Assembly (NCBI RefSeq): GCF_000002865.3
Contig: NW_001865039.1
Coordinates: 3,481,178 to 3,545,177 of the forward strand
Direction of reading: 5' to 3'
DNA: 64,000 nucleotides
From: Monosiga brevicollis MX1
Taxonomy: Eukaryota; Opisthokonta; Choanoflagellata; Craspedida; Salpingoecidae
The notes below the pieces were generated by a model that saw nothing but the letters and a program-made list of their open reading frames with translations, was not told the origin of the DNA and did not search any database. This document shows, one piece after another, positions 42,700 to 54,415 of the stretch; within the stretch, counting starts at the first letter, position 1; each line of letters starts with the position of its first letter. The translations under genes and the position numbers were made by a program.

Positions 42700-43015
42700 G
42701 GCAAGGCCAAATTTTTTGCTCAAATTTGTCAAATTGAAGGAAATACTGTAGGTAAGTGTTTATTTTTCTTCAAAAAGCTACGTGAACGAGGTATTGAAAA
42801 CGACAGAAAGTCAATGTTCTGGCTCAAAAGCGTCTTACACAGTTGTTCAGGAACAACAATTGTTGTGGGCTGACAACACAAAGACGGATACAGCAACATC
42901 CTAATATACATCTACATAAAGTATTGCTACGAACATTAATAAAACGTCGCTTACATGTATAACTACGTCAGTAACTTTCTTCACAGCGGATAATGTCAGA
43001 CAAATGGCTGATTAT
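42700..43015. other. AT-rich island between ATAT1 and Tweety homologue
   Basis: About 300 bases of AT-rich, non-coding sequence in the region upstream of both divergent genes, similar in composition and position to the island at 39726-40030. Confidence 0.45.
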
Positions 43016-43449
43016 GGTGACTGCCTTCGCGCGCTGCGTTTCGGTCCATTTCGTGCTTCGCTGTGCTCGTGTGCAGGTCTGAACGTTTTGAACGCTGGAA
43101 ATGGCAGTCCGATGGCGCGCTTAACGCTTCCGGCCATGCGATGTGAAGCGGGTTGAGAATGATGTTGGAGAGTTGGTGGGGGGGGGGGGTTAGGGGCTGG
43201 GGTTTGAGTATGCTTGGTCGTGGTCACAGCAGAGGGAGGTCGACGGAGATACGGCTGATGAAGAGTCCGAGTGCTCGTACACATGACGCGGAGCTTGCCC
43301 CCCCCTTTTTTTGTTCATGTTCTCTTTGTTGGGGCTTGTTTCGGTTCTGAGGCACAAGCTTGCTCACAGCGATCGTTGCTGGCTGCGTCGGGTGGCGCCC
43401 TTAGTTTGGACACGAGCTTCATCTTTGCCAATTCTCCGACGCCATCGGC

Positions 43450-45544
43450 ATGTGGGGCTCGGGCATGGGATGGCGCGCAGCGCTGGTTCTGGCGCTTCTT
43501 CTTGGGGCAGCACTTCTGGTTGCTCCGAGCCATGCTCAGACGACCGACCCTACCTGCCCAGCTGGCTCCCATCCGACGACTGTTGACAACGACTTTGAGG
43601 GCGACTACTACATCTATCGCCCGAGCAAAGCGATTAAAAAGTATCGCCATGAAGGTCCGTTGTTGTTTGGTTGTTTGGCTGCTTGATTGAGGCTGCGCAC
43701 AGCGTTCTGAACTGATTGCCGTCGAATCTTGCCATACGTTGAAAGACTTTGAAGCCAGCACTGACTACGCCATCAAGGTGCTGAAGGATCGAGCCGCACC
43801 CGTTGCCATCGTGGGTGTCCTGTTCAGCTTTTGTATTCTCTTCTGGGCCTGTTGCCGGTGAGTTTCGAGACACGATCTGGAGGTTGCACACGCATACGCA
43901 TGACCCTGCCTCGAGCTCAAGAATCTTGCGCCCCCGTACAACACAGGTGCTGTTGCAAAGGATGCCACATTAATCAGCGACAAGATGTCAACCGCGGCTG
44001 TCGCCTTTCCCTTTTTGTTGCTGCCATTGGTACGGTCTCGCGCCGGCCGGGAGGGCAGACTCCCAAGGCATGACGGCAGGCCAGGTCGCATGAGAGAGTG
44101 GAGAGAGGAAGGGGAGATCAGAAAAAGCAACAGCAAGCCCCACCACCACCACCACCACCATGGCACTGACAACCACAACAGCAGCCGGTTCCGCCACCCG
44201 TCTGATGATGTGTTGATTCGCCTTTGGCAGGACTGGTTGCTGGATGTCTGGTCATGTGCATCATGTCTTTGCACAGCGATCGCGAGCAATCCCACGGTTT
44301 GTGAACTTGTAGCATCAGCTTCAGCCACCCCTTTCAATCCTAACCCTGAAGGGTTGGACAGTTTTCATCAGCTGCTTTGGTCCACGTTTTGACTCACTTT
44401 GGTCACACGCCTGGATTGTGTTTGCAATCTCACAGCCATCAAGGCCATTCCTGAAACCGTTGACCTCTTTCTGAACTTTCCCGGCGAGGCTCTCAACGCA
44501 TCCAAGGACCTCGTGTTGACGATCGAGTACGTCACCAACAACCTCACTGAGCTCAGCACCCTCTACCCCGATCCAGATATTCAAGAGTTGCAGCAACTCA
44601 TGCAACAGGTTGAGGATGAGATCAACGATGCCATTGACCAGATCCAAGAGCCAGATTTTGATGACATCCGCTCGCGAGTACATGATGTCACTCGCTACGA
44701 TCGTGACCGTTCACAGTGGTGGCGCGTCATTTTTGGCTTCTTCTTTGCCCTCCTTTTTGTTGCCAGTACGTGTGTTGCCTTGCCTCGAGCCAACATGTGT
44801 TGTTGATGTGCGCCTGCCTGACCATTGGTCACGACGCTCCCGTGTCTCCTGCAGCGGCCCTCGCCATGTGGAACGCCTTTGCGCCGGCCACCACCTTCCG
44901 TCCCAAGGACAACCCCTGCTGTCAAGTGTTTTCTACTTGCATCTCCATTACCTCCCTTGTTGTCCTGTTTGTTCTGTGGATCGTCGCCGCTGCCGTGCTC
45001 TTGTAAGCCAAAATGCCAAGGCACTGCCAGGCAGACTCCGCATATACCGCTCGTGTAGGTGCAAGCCTTGCTCACCACCCCGCTGATCATAATATGTTGC
45101 AGTTTGTCCACTGTTTCCAGCGACTTTTGCTATGAGCCCACTGAGAACTTCCTCAAGGTAGATGGCGCCGCCGGTTTGGCATCGGCCTCGCGCCATCTGA
45201 CAAGCGCAGTTGTGCCAGCGTGCGGTGGCTGACAGTGCGTTTGCTTTGATAGGTTGGCAAATTGGAGAACGAGGATGTGGCTCGCTTCTTCACCACGTGC
45301 GGCACCAATGCCACTGTGCGCAACTGCTACAACCCCTTCTATGACGAAATCAACGTGAGTGTCGCGCTGGACCACCCCACTCCTGAGTTGCTGTTGTGGT
45401 CATTTTACTGTTGCTATGCTGCTTCAGGATCTGCAAGACGTCATCCAAACGGCTCAGGAGCAGTGGTCCAGTCTTGAAGGACAGATCAAGGGTAGCGATA
45501 ACTGCGGCGGCAATCAGCAGTTGTGCGAGGTGCGTGTTATGGCC

Positions 45545-45608
<64 letters not shown>

Positions 45609-46249
45609 TATCTGCTCATGCCACTGGATTCTGACCGCGCACAAAAATTGTTGCAATAGGTTGTGCATGACATCGACGCGTCAATCAATGTGCTTGAAAA
45701 TAAGCTGAATCGCTTCATCACCATGTTCCTGGGCTGCAAGACCGTGAACGAGCGGTACCAGGCGGTTGTCAAGCTGGGCTGTGAGAACTTTGGCGAGACC
45801 ATCTGCTACGTGACCGGCATCATCATGGGCCTGGCCATTTGCTTTGCCCTGGCTGAGCTTGTCACACGTTTTCTCCATGTGAGTAGTCTGTGTCTTGCAG
45901 TCCCAGTGCTCTCTCTACACGAGCACTCGGCGCTGTCGGTACCGATTTGACAGAGCCATGCCATTCTGACCTATTTTGGATGTTGTGGTGGATGTGATCC
46001 TAGGATTTGTACAAGGACCTTGAATTCTATCAGCCTGTCCAGTCCTACGTCCTCTTTGAAGACGAGGTACGCCTGACCCTGATGCGCCCTGTCCAAGTGC
46101 TGAAGCCTCGATGCCTAACGCGAGCATGCCGTAACTGATAGGATCCCGAGCAACCTGCGGAATATACGGCCCAGCGCCACGGCAAGGGAAGCGCCGCCTA
46201 TCGAGGCCCGCTGCCACCAATTCCAAACCAGAATCAAGCCTTTGCCTAA
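43450..46249 (+). CDS. Tweety-family membrane protein (TTYH-like)
   Basis: Five-helix plasma-membrane protein of the Tweety family, proposed anion channels or membrane-organising proteins in animals. The start at 43450 gives a signal-like segment (MGWRAALVLALLLGAALLV) followed by a short ectodomain. Helix 1 is APVAIVGVLFSFCILFWACC and runs into a Cys cluster (CCRCCCKGC), as in Tweety. Helix 2 is near LVAGCLVMCIMSLHSD (about 44225-44280). A long helical loop (44440-44700) ends before helix 3, WWRVIFGFFFALLFVA. Helix 4, ISITSLVVLFVLWIVAAAVL, is followed by SSDFCYEPTENFL, matching the SDFC-x-x-P signature. Then come TTCGTNATVRNCYNPFYDEI, MFLGCKTVNERYQAVVKLGC and helix 5, YVTGIIMGLAICFALAELVT. 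The C-terminal tail is Pro-rich and ends at TAA 46247-46249. Cys positions in the second loop match family disulphides. About twelve exons; one intron holds a CA microsatellite. Confidence 0.8.
45547..45606 (+). repeat. (CA)n microsatellite in a Tweety-homologue intron
   Basis: About 29 CA units lie in the intron between the exon ending GGNQQLCE and the one beginning VVHDIDAS. Confidence 0.97.
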
Positions 46250-46571
46250 GCTTGTGGTCCTCTTCGGCCAAACGAGAGGCGCTCTCGCAAGGCGTGTGTC
46301 AAAGGGTGCTGTGTGCACAAGCGCACAACCCTCTCCTGTATGAGGCCAACCACGTCGCCTCCATCTTTTCGTGTCTGAGATGTCTCAGCACCGCCTCTGC
46401 AAGGCGAGAGCGAGTTCTGTTTGTCCCAGCGACTCGTGTCGTGATGCAAAGTTTTTCATTTTTTTGTGTGTTTTGTGTGATGATTTGAACGAATTCCAAT
46501 TGATTCTTTTCGACCTCCAATGTTAATTTCTTCTCCTCCTCCTTCTTCTTCTTCTTGAAAGGATCGGTGCG

Positions 46572-48264
46572 ATGGCTGTGTTTTGGTCCCTGCCCGTTGT
46601 TGCTGCCCTGCTGTTCGTGGCGACGAGCGGGGCAGCGGAGAAGACGTATCAGAACCCGGTTATTGATAGCAATCATCCCGATCCGGGGGTGTACCTGGAG
46701 GATGGTCTCTACTACGCCGTGACGACCTCGGGTGACGATGATAACAGTTTTCCCATCCTGGTGCGTGCTCGGTAGACCCTGATGTCGCCTCGGGATCGCG
46801 GGCAGCCCCTGCAGGGCGTAGATGCGTGCCACACCAGGCGTAGCGGGTCTGTTAAAACTGAATGCTTTGGTTTAGACCTCTTCGGATCTTGTCAACTGGA
46901 CGCAGCGCGGCTACATTTTTCCTTCCGGTCAGCAGCCGAGTTGGTCCAAGTTGGATTACTGGGCACCCGAGATCCATCGGGTGGCACCACACCGCTACAA
47001 CTGCTATTTTGCGGCGCGGTGAGTGACTGCGATGGGTGAGAGGGGCTGGATCTGACCCTCTAACCAACAAAGCCCAGTCTGATTGTGAGGATCGAGCACG
47101 GCTTCCTCATGGTGGCCGTTGAGCCGTTGCAGGCATACCGATGGAACGTTGAGCGTGGGGGTCGCTACGGCCACCAGCCCTCTGGGCCCTTACACGGATC
47201 TGGGCTATCCACTTGTCCACACGCCGGGCATGGGGAACATCGACGTGTCCTTCTTCAATGACACGGATGGTCGCCAGTAGGTGTTGCACACGAGCTGGCC
47301 TACCCCGCTTTCCTGGTGCAACGCTCACTGCTGGTGGGCATTGGTGGGCAGGTATCTGGTTTGGAAGCGTGATGGCAATGGTGCCAGCCCCCCGGTACCT
47401 ACCCCGATCTTTGTGCAGCAGATCACGAACAACGGAACCACGCTCGTGGGCGAGGCCCACCAGGTGCGTTGCGTTGCGCGTCAGTCGTGGGCCTGGGGTG
47501 CCGTCCACCACTCCTGCGCTCTCCCATGCGTTTGCGTGTTGTTAAGCATCGCGTTTGCATGTCCAGGCCATTACGAATGACCAAGCATGGGAGGGTCCTT
47601 TGGTGGAAGGACCCTGGATCATTTTGAGGAATGGCACATACTACATCTTCTATTCGGCCAATGGATTTACCTCGCCCAAATACGCGCTTGGTGTGGGGCG
47701 CGCGGACACAGTGACTGGCCCTTACACCAAGGTCCGCCCGGCCTTTCATTTCTGCTGCCTTGGACACGTGCCACTGACGGCATCCAGCCCGGTGACTCAT
47801 CTGGACCCTGTGTATGGTGGGTGAGCGGGCGATAGGCCACTGATAATCCCTTTTTGGCCAGCGATAGCAGCTCGTCACCAGCGTCGTTTCGTGGCCCCGG
47901 CCACTGCTCTGTAGTTGGTACGGTGGGTGGCAACTGGTACGTGCAATCACTGACCCATTCTGAAGCAGGCTTGCAACCTGGATGTCGGTGTGCCTTCCTG
48001 CAAATTGCCCGTCATCCCCCTTTTTTGTGGAGCCACGTGCCTACGGTTGTGACTTTTATGCGCTTGGCCTTAGTCGCCAGCACCTCTCTGACTGGTTTGT
48101 GATTGATGCATAGGGCGGTGGTGTACCACGCGTGGCATGAAGGGGAAGTGGGCAATTCCTACCGCCCCATGATGCTAGACCAACTGTTTTGGAACGAGAC
48201 GACGGGCTGGCCCTATGTTCGTAACCGTCAAGCCTCTTTTACGCCTGAGCCTTACATTGCTTAA
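46572..48264 (+). CDS. Secreted glycoside hydrolase family 43 enzyme
   Basis: Predicted extracellular or lysosomal beta-propeller glycosidase (arabinanase, arabinofuranosidase or xylosidase type). The start at 46572 gives a signal peptide (MAVFWSLPVVAALLFVATSG). Then come YQNPVIDSNHPDPGVYLEDG (46645-46705), whose Asp in HPDPG is the catalytic base; SSDLVNWTQRGYIFPSGQQ and LDYWAPEIHRVAP (46880-46990); GNIDVSFFNDTDGRQ (47232-47278), carrying the transition-state Asp; and WEGPLVEGPWIILRNGTYY (47590-47645), with the catalytic acid Glu in VEGPW. The exon from about 48118 encodes VYHAWHEGEVGNSYRPMMLD and WNETTGWPYVRNRQ, the family's closing blade, ending at TAA 48262-48264. About eight short introns. 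A CT-rich run (46528-46557) lies directly before the start. GH43 is mostly bacterial and fungal, so ancient transfer is possible. Exact specificity cannot be read. Confidence 0.85.
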
Positions 48265-48404
48265 ATGTAACTGGTGGAAAAGCGATCTTGGTGACCGCCT
48301 GCCAGGGGAAGAATGTGGCAGATGGGCCTTGTCTTGCAAATCCATTCCCGACGACCGTTGTGCGATGCGATGCCGCCATCACCCAAGTGTTAACTTTGGA
48401 AGAG

Positions 48405-48520
48405 AAGGCGAGAGAGAGAGAGAGACGAGAGAGAGAGAGAGAGAGACAGAGCCGATCCCACAAAGACAAAAACAGGAAAGGAAGAAGAGAAGAAGAAAAA
48501 AAAAATAAAAAATAGAGAGA
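48405..48520 (+). repeat. GA-rich tract followed by A-rich sequence
   Basis: GA repeats (48411-48450) pass into AAG-rich and poly-A sequence (to about 48515) between the GH43 gene and the next coding exons, 300 to 400 bases upstream of the latter. Confidence 0.85.
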
Positions 48521-48828
48521 ACCAGTGGACTGTCAGTGACTTGACTGTGACTTGTCAGTGTGTGTGTGTGACTGTTACTGTTATTGTTGTTATTGGTACA
48601 AGAGGAAGTCAGTGACGAGCTGGTTCTCCTCCTGGCTGGGTGATCTTGATTGACTTGGCTCGACGGTACCTCGGTTGGTTGGCTGGGTTCTGCTGGTCTT
48701 GGTCGTGTGGTGGGGCTTGGGGAAGCTGGCATGAGGTGGTAGAGGGGGTTGATGGCGGCCAGGGGGGGTGGGCTTGACTGTGGAAGGTTTGAGCGGTTGT
48801 CAGTGACGACCTGGCGTGGGTCCCTTAG

Positions 48829-49076
48829 ATACGTCACCTGAACCGCTGGGCCGCGTGTCGCTGGCTTGTGCGCAAGCGTATGGGTTTTCCCAAGGTGAGC
48901 CATCGGCTAGGGCATCTTGAAATTCTGACTTGCAAAAGCACCCATATCAGTCTATCTGCTGGGTTCGCTTCTCGCGTTGCTCGCTCCTCACTGCGGACGT
49001 GCTCCCCCCGGCCTAGTTGTTTGACGACACCTTGGCCTTTGCGTCGCACACGGTGCTAAAGCGCAAAAAGCCGTGA
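48829..49076 (+). CDS. Two orphan terminal exons of an unrecognised small gene
   Basis: Exon 48829-48894 (after a CCCTTAG acceptor) encodes IRHLNRWAACRWLVRKRMGF, PK and ends at GTGAGC. Exon 49017-49076 (after GGCCTAG) continues in the same phase with LFDDTLAFASHTVLKRKKP and stops at TGA 49074-49076. The matching phase, good splice sites and basic C-terminus suggest a real gene end, but I could not find convincing upstream exons. An open segment at about 48586-48634 (VQEEVSDELVLLLAG) is a candidate, though its phase does not join directly. Family unknown. If only ATG 48880 is used, the product would be 24 residues. Confidence 0.3.
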
Positions 49077-49369
49077 GATTGGCTTGGGCCCATACCGCAT
49101 AACCACCATGAGGTGAGCGCGTGCAACTAAACCGGGGGGGGTTTACGCTGGAAGCAACCAAACCTAACCGGGCGCGGTGTCGATGACCAACCAGGATGAG
49201 TGCTACGAGCACAGTGGCGTTGTGGATTCACTCCATCTAATGTCACCCGTTACAACGGTGTGAGGTTTCAAAGCGGCCACGACCATTGAGGCCTGGGTGC
49301 CCATCTACCCCGAGAGGCTGCAGTAGTCTGCACCGAGCAGAGTTTTGCCCTGCAGTCAGACCGCCTGCC

Positions 49370-51768
49370 ATGGCCCACCCGCTCCCCGAGCCTGACCGCC
49401 CATTGGGCAAGAGTGGGTTTGACGACAGCCAGTCAGAAGATGAGGAGGAGCCAGACTTTGATCAGGTCTGCTTTTGTCTTGCTCTTGACTCTTCTTTTCT
49501 TCAGCATGCCCCTTCGCATGCGTGGCGACCGCGCATCTAGCTGGCCTCACGTGCACATCGAGTGCGTCCAACAGGTGCTCGAGGGCATCTCACAAGCCAC
49601 CAACCAGCGCCGGCAAAGCCTTCAGGGCTCACCTAATCGGGGTCGCGTGGAACAGCTCAAGCGCAGGTCTGATCCGCCTCCTGTTGCGTGCCAACAAGAC
49701 CTGGTTCCCGTTGAGCCTCTCGATGGGGTTGAATCGCTGACATCGTTTGTCACTTCCTGGCTCTTTCCTCGAATCCGTCTTCTAGCATGAGCGTCCGAAC
49801 AATTGTGGATGCCGAATACCAGCGCGAGCGCGACACAGTCGAAGACACAGTCCTTAGTAGTCGAGCCTCACACATCAACCTCGAACAGGATGCAGGTACG
49901 TCCATGGTTTTGCAGCAGCGAAGGCCTGGGTGGGCATTGTCGGGGTGAGCATGGTTGCCCATCTCGTCGCTGATTTGTGCACGGTACGCCCAGGTCCTCC
50001 TGCCAAACGCGCCAAGCCCACGAGCATCGCACCCATGCCTTCGCCCGTCCTCTCGGGTGGTGCACCAAGTACCCCCATGCCCTCGCTGGCGCGTCGACAA
50101 TCCAGGTGCGCAACGACGCATGCCCAACCCTCGCTTGAGGTTGAGGATAAAGTTTACAGTAGGGCTGGCATGACTCATTTCTGTTGTGCTCTCTTGGCTT
50201 TTTTTTTTTTTTTTTTTTTTTTTTTTCAATTTTCGGACCATAGCAGGGGGTCCCCCGTACCGCGCTCAGCCAGCCCCCTTGCACGTTCAGCCCGTGATTC
50301 TGTGACGTAAGCATAGCCTGCTTAGGCCAATAAGCGGTGTTTGTAGACGTCGGTGCATCACGATTTGGGTGGCAAGGCGCCAAGGCTCATGTTTATGCAC
50401 TTGCTCTTGTTCCCAGGTCCGCCCGGCCTTGGAAACAAGGCCTCTTGCGCAGTATGTGCCTGTTGTGCACCCCGCAAGACCGCTTAGCGCTGTAAACGGC
50501 GGCCTGGTTACCGTTGTTATTCATGCCCGTGCTGTGCTTGTTCACCTAGCTCCAACGGTACCGCGCTCTCCAAGCACGCTACGAAAACGCCAACATGACC
50601 TCGACAGTGGCATGCTCTCCGACTCGCAAGTATCCGATAGCGGCTGGGAGCCTGGTAGGTGGGGCTGTGAGCATAGTGCAAGCAGCCGCTTGGCGCAGCA
50701 ACTAAACAATGGCTGTGGATGTTTGTACCCATGCATGCAAACTCGTGCACACGCTCATTGCGCTATTGTGACATCAAACGATCCTAGGACGTTCCTCATC
50801 ACCCGTGTCTGTTGCCACGACCCCTGGTATGATGCTTCAGCTGTGTGTCTGGTGGTTGTGGTTGTGTGCGTCAGAGCCCGGGAGTATTTGGGCGCATGAG
50901 ACTCGACAGACATGGCTCACACCCTGCTTTTGGGCGCCGCATAGACACGCGAGGTCAACACCAGGCGTCGCCTTTCTTGGCACCGTTCGATCCCATGCAG
51001 CAGCTCTTGGCGCAATCACCGCTGTTCCAGGGTGGACGGCCCCCGCCCATGGGGCTGCCCCAGTTTCTGGCCGTGGATAGCCCGACGTCAGACGCTGCGG
51101 CCATGCCAAACGTCAGCCACATACCCGTGCCGCTGAGCGCGGAGGCAGTTCCGGCCGAATTGGGGGATGCGCCGTGTCGAGATGTCGCGGGCACGGGTCT
51201 GCTGTCCATGACACCCATGGTGCCGGTCACTACCCTGGCGGCAAGTGCTGTCCCCCAAATGAGAACGATCGCGCCTGATGCACCGGCGGGGCCAGAGGCG
51301 CTGTTGCTGACGCCCAACCAGCGGGCAGCGCTGGGAGTACCTGCTGCGGCTTTCCGCGCGGCCCGGCCCCTGGGACGGCGGGCCGAGCTCTTTGATGGGG
51401 CTTACGAGAGTGACCGAACCGGTGAAGAGTCGGAGGAGCGTGAGGCGGACGTGAGTGGAGACTTGGGATCGGACATGTTAGAGGCTGAAGATGACGAAGC
51501 CCCGAGTGTCATCACGAGCACGGCTACGAGCACGGCGCCGGCGCCGGCTCTGGCTCTCGCCTCGGCACGGCCCTGTCGATCCCTCATGGACTATAATCGT
51601 GCTTCCCAGCCATGGCGCGCCGAGGCCTTTCTGCCCACGTCCGTCCAGCTTTCGTCACGCTCGTCTTTGCAGAGTGTGCTTTCAGATGAGATGGATGAAG
51701 GCAACCGGCCGCGATCCGCCTCCCTAGCCAGCGATGCCGAGGGTCCAGGACCCGAGGCGCCATCATGA
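49370..51768 (+). CDS. Unrecognised Ser/Pro-rich, acidic, largely disordered protein
   Basis: Not recognised. Exon 1 (49370-49465) encodes MAHPLPEPDRPLGKSGFDDS, then QSEDEEEPDFDQ. Further probable exons include VRTIVDAEYQRERDTVEDTV (from about 49793), PPAKRAKPTSIAPMPSPVLS with a possible basic nuclear-localisation stretch, and LRKRQHDLDSGMLSDSQVSD (about 50575-50645). The long last exon (from about 50960 to TGA 51766-51768) has SPFLAPFDPMQQLLAQSPLF, LLLTPNQRAALGVPAAAFRA, an acidic patch SDRTGEESEEREADVSGDLG, an Ala/Thr run and RSASLASDAEGPGPEAPS. Composition and the SxSD/E sites suggest a phosphorylated regulatory protein. One intron has a T run of about 27 (50199-50226). Exon joins in the middle are uncertain, and it might be two genes. 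Confidence 0.5.
50199..50226 (+). repeat. Poly-T run in an intron
   Basis: Homopolymer of about 27 T in the pyrimidine tract of an intron of the unrecognised gene at 49370-51768. Confidence 0.9.
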
Positions 51769-52613
51769 CCGGGCGCTTCTGTCCCAGCCGCGTATGGGTT
51801 TGGGGATTTAGGGCTCAGGTCTCAGGTTCGCGTCCCGTGTGGATGCGAGCGATGGCGTCTGTGACGCACGGCTGCTTGTGCACGGGGTTCATTGTGCATG
51901 TTTACTCTTACGGTCTGCTGGCCGTGTAACTTGACTGGCTTTGTAATTATTTCCGTCTTGATGTACTCAAGGTTTCTCTGTTTGATCTGGTTGGCTCGGC
52001 TTTCCGGCCTCGAGCCATTGTTGTTTTTGTTGTTGCTGCTGCTGTTGTTGGTGTGCATGCCTCCTTTTACGCTGCCTCCCCCTACTCTGCTGCTCATAAT
52101 TGATTCACTCTTTTATTTTTGTGTGTGTGTGACTCGAATGTCAGACGATACCATCTGTATTCAAAAGTGTAATCTTTTCACAGTCTGGGCTGACGTTAAA
52201 TTTCTTAACGGATCCAGATTATAGTTTTAAGCAGATTTTTGATGTCTCGGCTTTAGTGTCCCCCCTCAGCTCGAATGCCTGCCGTTTCCATAAGTGCTCC
52301 TCCTTCAGCTTGCACTGTATATTGGACAAACCTCCATGACGGCAGGGCAGTGGTGGTCAAAGTGTCCAAGTAGAAGGTGCACCGTCATGGCTCATGGCTG
52401 TCAATGGCATGTTCACATTTGAGTGATCGAGGGCGAGGCTTGAGGTTGACCGCACCGTACATGTGCATGGGTGTATGACGGGGCGTTTGTGCAGGTGATG
52501 GTTGCAGGCACATGTCGCAGAATTTGAGCGGCCTGACGAATCAAGGTGTGGTCGCGAGTATGCGTCCAGTCTACACCAAGGCCACCCAAGGGAGGTTTGG
52601 TGCCACCAAGTCC

Positions 52614-52678
<65 letters not shown>

Positions 52679-54415
52679 TCCAACCGGTGCAAGTTGCAAC
52701 AACAGATGTGCATGTAGGGCGACCTGGGAATTGGTGTGCCAAGCACAAGAGGGTGGGGAAAATCAGACACCCATCGTCGTAATAGTCAAGAGCAGATTGC
52801 AATGGGCAAAAGGAGTCATACTCCGCACGGCAACCGCTCGCTATTGTGCCCCGTGGCTACCTTCTTCCTTTCTCCTCTGCCATCTCCATCCTCTTCATCT
52901 CCATCCCTCTTCATACGAGCCCAATACCCGCCGCATGCGCTGCCATTCCTTGCCGGTTTGCTGCCTTGATGTGTTTTTCTTTTTTTTGTGTTCTTCCTGA
53001 TTCCTTGTCGACCTTACTCATTTAAACCAGACAAGCGTCTTGATCGTTCCTTACAAAAATCCGATGTTTGCATCTCTGAAACGCATTAGTTTCGCCTTAT
53101 GGAAAACCTTTTTTTGATTCCAACTTTACGCAACTCTCTTCGCTTCATCTGGTCGCAACAACCACACACAAGAATCCTTTGTGATAAAGTCACTCCACCC
53201 CTTTCTCTTACCCCAGCCCCTCAACACGTCCAGTCTCTGCCGTGCACGTGAATTCAAGGCAAAAAGTGACCGTCAGTCACCACCTCGCCATCCCTCTCTG
53301 ACTCATCCGTTCCACCCCCTTCTCTTGATGACTCACACAAAGCAGCCTCCATTCCATTCCCACCTCTCAAAACAGTCACTGCCCACGCCGTATCTCTGAC
53401 TCCCTTCCCAATTCAACGTGTATCTGCCCACCCAAAGACGACCCAGACCCGTATCTCTGCTCGGCACTCCAACTTCAACCCTCTTCTCTGAACCGTCTCT
53501 CTGCCTTTGCCTTGTTATTGGCTGCCATTTTACCTTTTCCCCCCTTGCGTTTGTCGGGCTGGTACAGCTGCTGCCTCCTCCTGGCTTCGCCCCGCTGTCG
53601 TACTACGCCCCACCTTCTTCCCTGTGCCACCACGCTCTTCTCTCTGGCCCGTGCACAAGTTCCTTCGGCATATCCTTACTCTTCCTGATCGGACGTCCAC
53701 TTGCCGGTTGGGTCGTCTTTTGGTGCCCCCCAGTCTTCCTTTTCGTGCCAACTCGGACTCGCGCGCTCTGTTCCCGTCCGAGTTGTTGTTGTTGCGGTCG
53801 TCCTGTTCCCCCTTCTCTCTCTCTCCCTCTCTCTCTCCCCTTCCTCAGCGGCCTCCTTGGTTGCCGTTCCTTCCTTTGCCCGGCCGTTGTTGTACGTTTG
53901 TTCCATCTGGCCGTGGACATTGGCGTTGGTGGACACTGCCGTTGCCACATACGTCCTTCCCTTGGATAGTTGCCGTACATCTGTTTGCGGGGCTTGCTGT
54001 TTTTGCTCGCCACCGCTTCGATCTAGTCCTGCCGTCTGACCGCTCCCCCTCCTTGGCCTGCATCTGCCTGGTTTAGTCTCTTCTTGCCCTGCCAATCGGT
54101 TGCCTTTTTGGCTTCCCTATCCTTCATTACAAATCGCCCCCACTGTCATTCGCTCTCTCCCTCCCTCTCTCTCTTTTTTTGATACTTTGGTGACCATCGT
54201 GGCCAAGTAGTGGCCCCGTCCTCCTCCCTCGAGTCCCCCATTGCGCTCTGGCGCTGTTGGTGCAAGTGCCACCACCTTTTTTTTTTTTTTTTTTAAAAAA
54301 AATCTCTGGGGAGAGCGGTGCGCGAGATCATCGTTCGCCTCCCCCCTGCCATTTCTTCGACCTGAAGTCTTTGCATACCCTTTGATAGCAGGCTTTTGGC
54401 CTGTCGCAGAGCATC
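51769..54415. other. Intergenic region before the RhoGAP gene
   Basis: About 2.6 kb without a recognised gene. It holds a GT microsatellite (52616-52677), T-rich sequence (52970-53120), C/T-rich sequence with CT runs (53812-53842, 54145-54180) and a T run (54279-54294). The last 1 kb is pyrimidine-rich with open frames that look compositional, probably promoter and leader. Confidence 0.45.
52616..52677 (+). repeat. (GT)n microsatellite, intergenic
   Basis: About 31 GT units. Confidence 0.97.

Noticed and set aside
53418-54095. Overlapping long frames on both strands before the RhoGAP gene
   Set aside because: Pyrimidine-rich leader sequence; no coherent protein or splice pattern.
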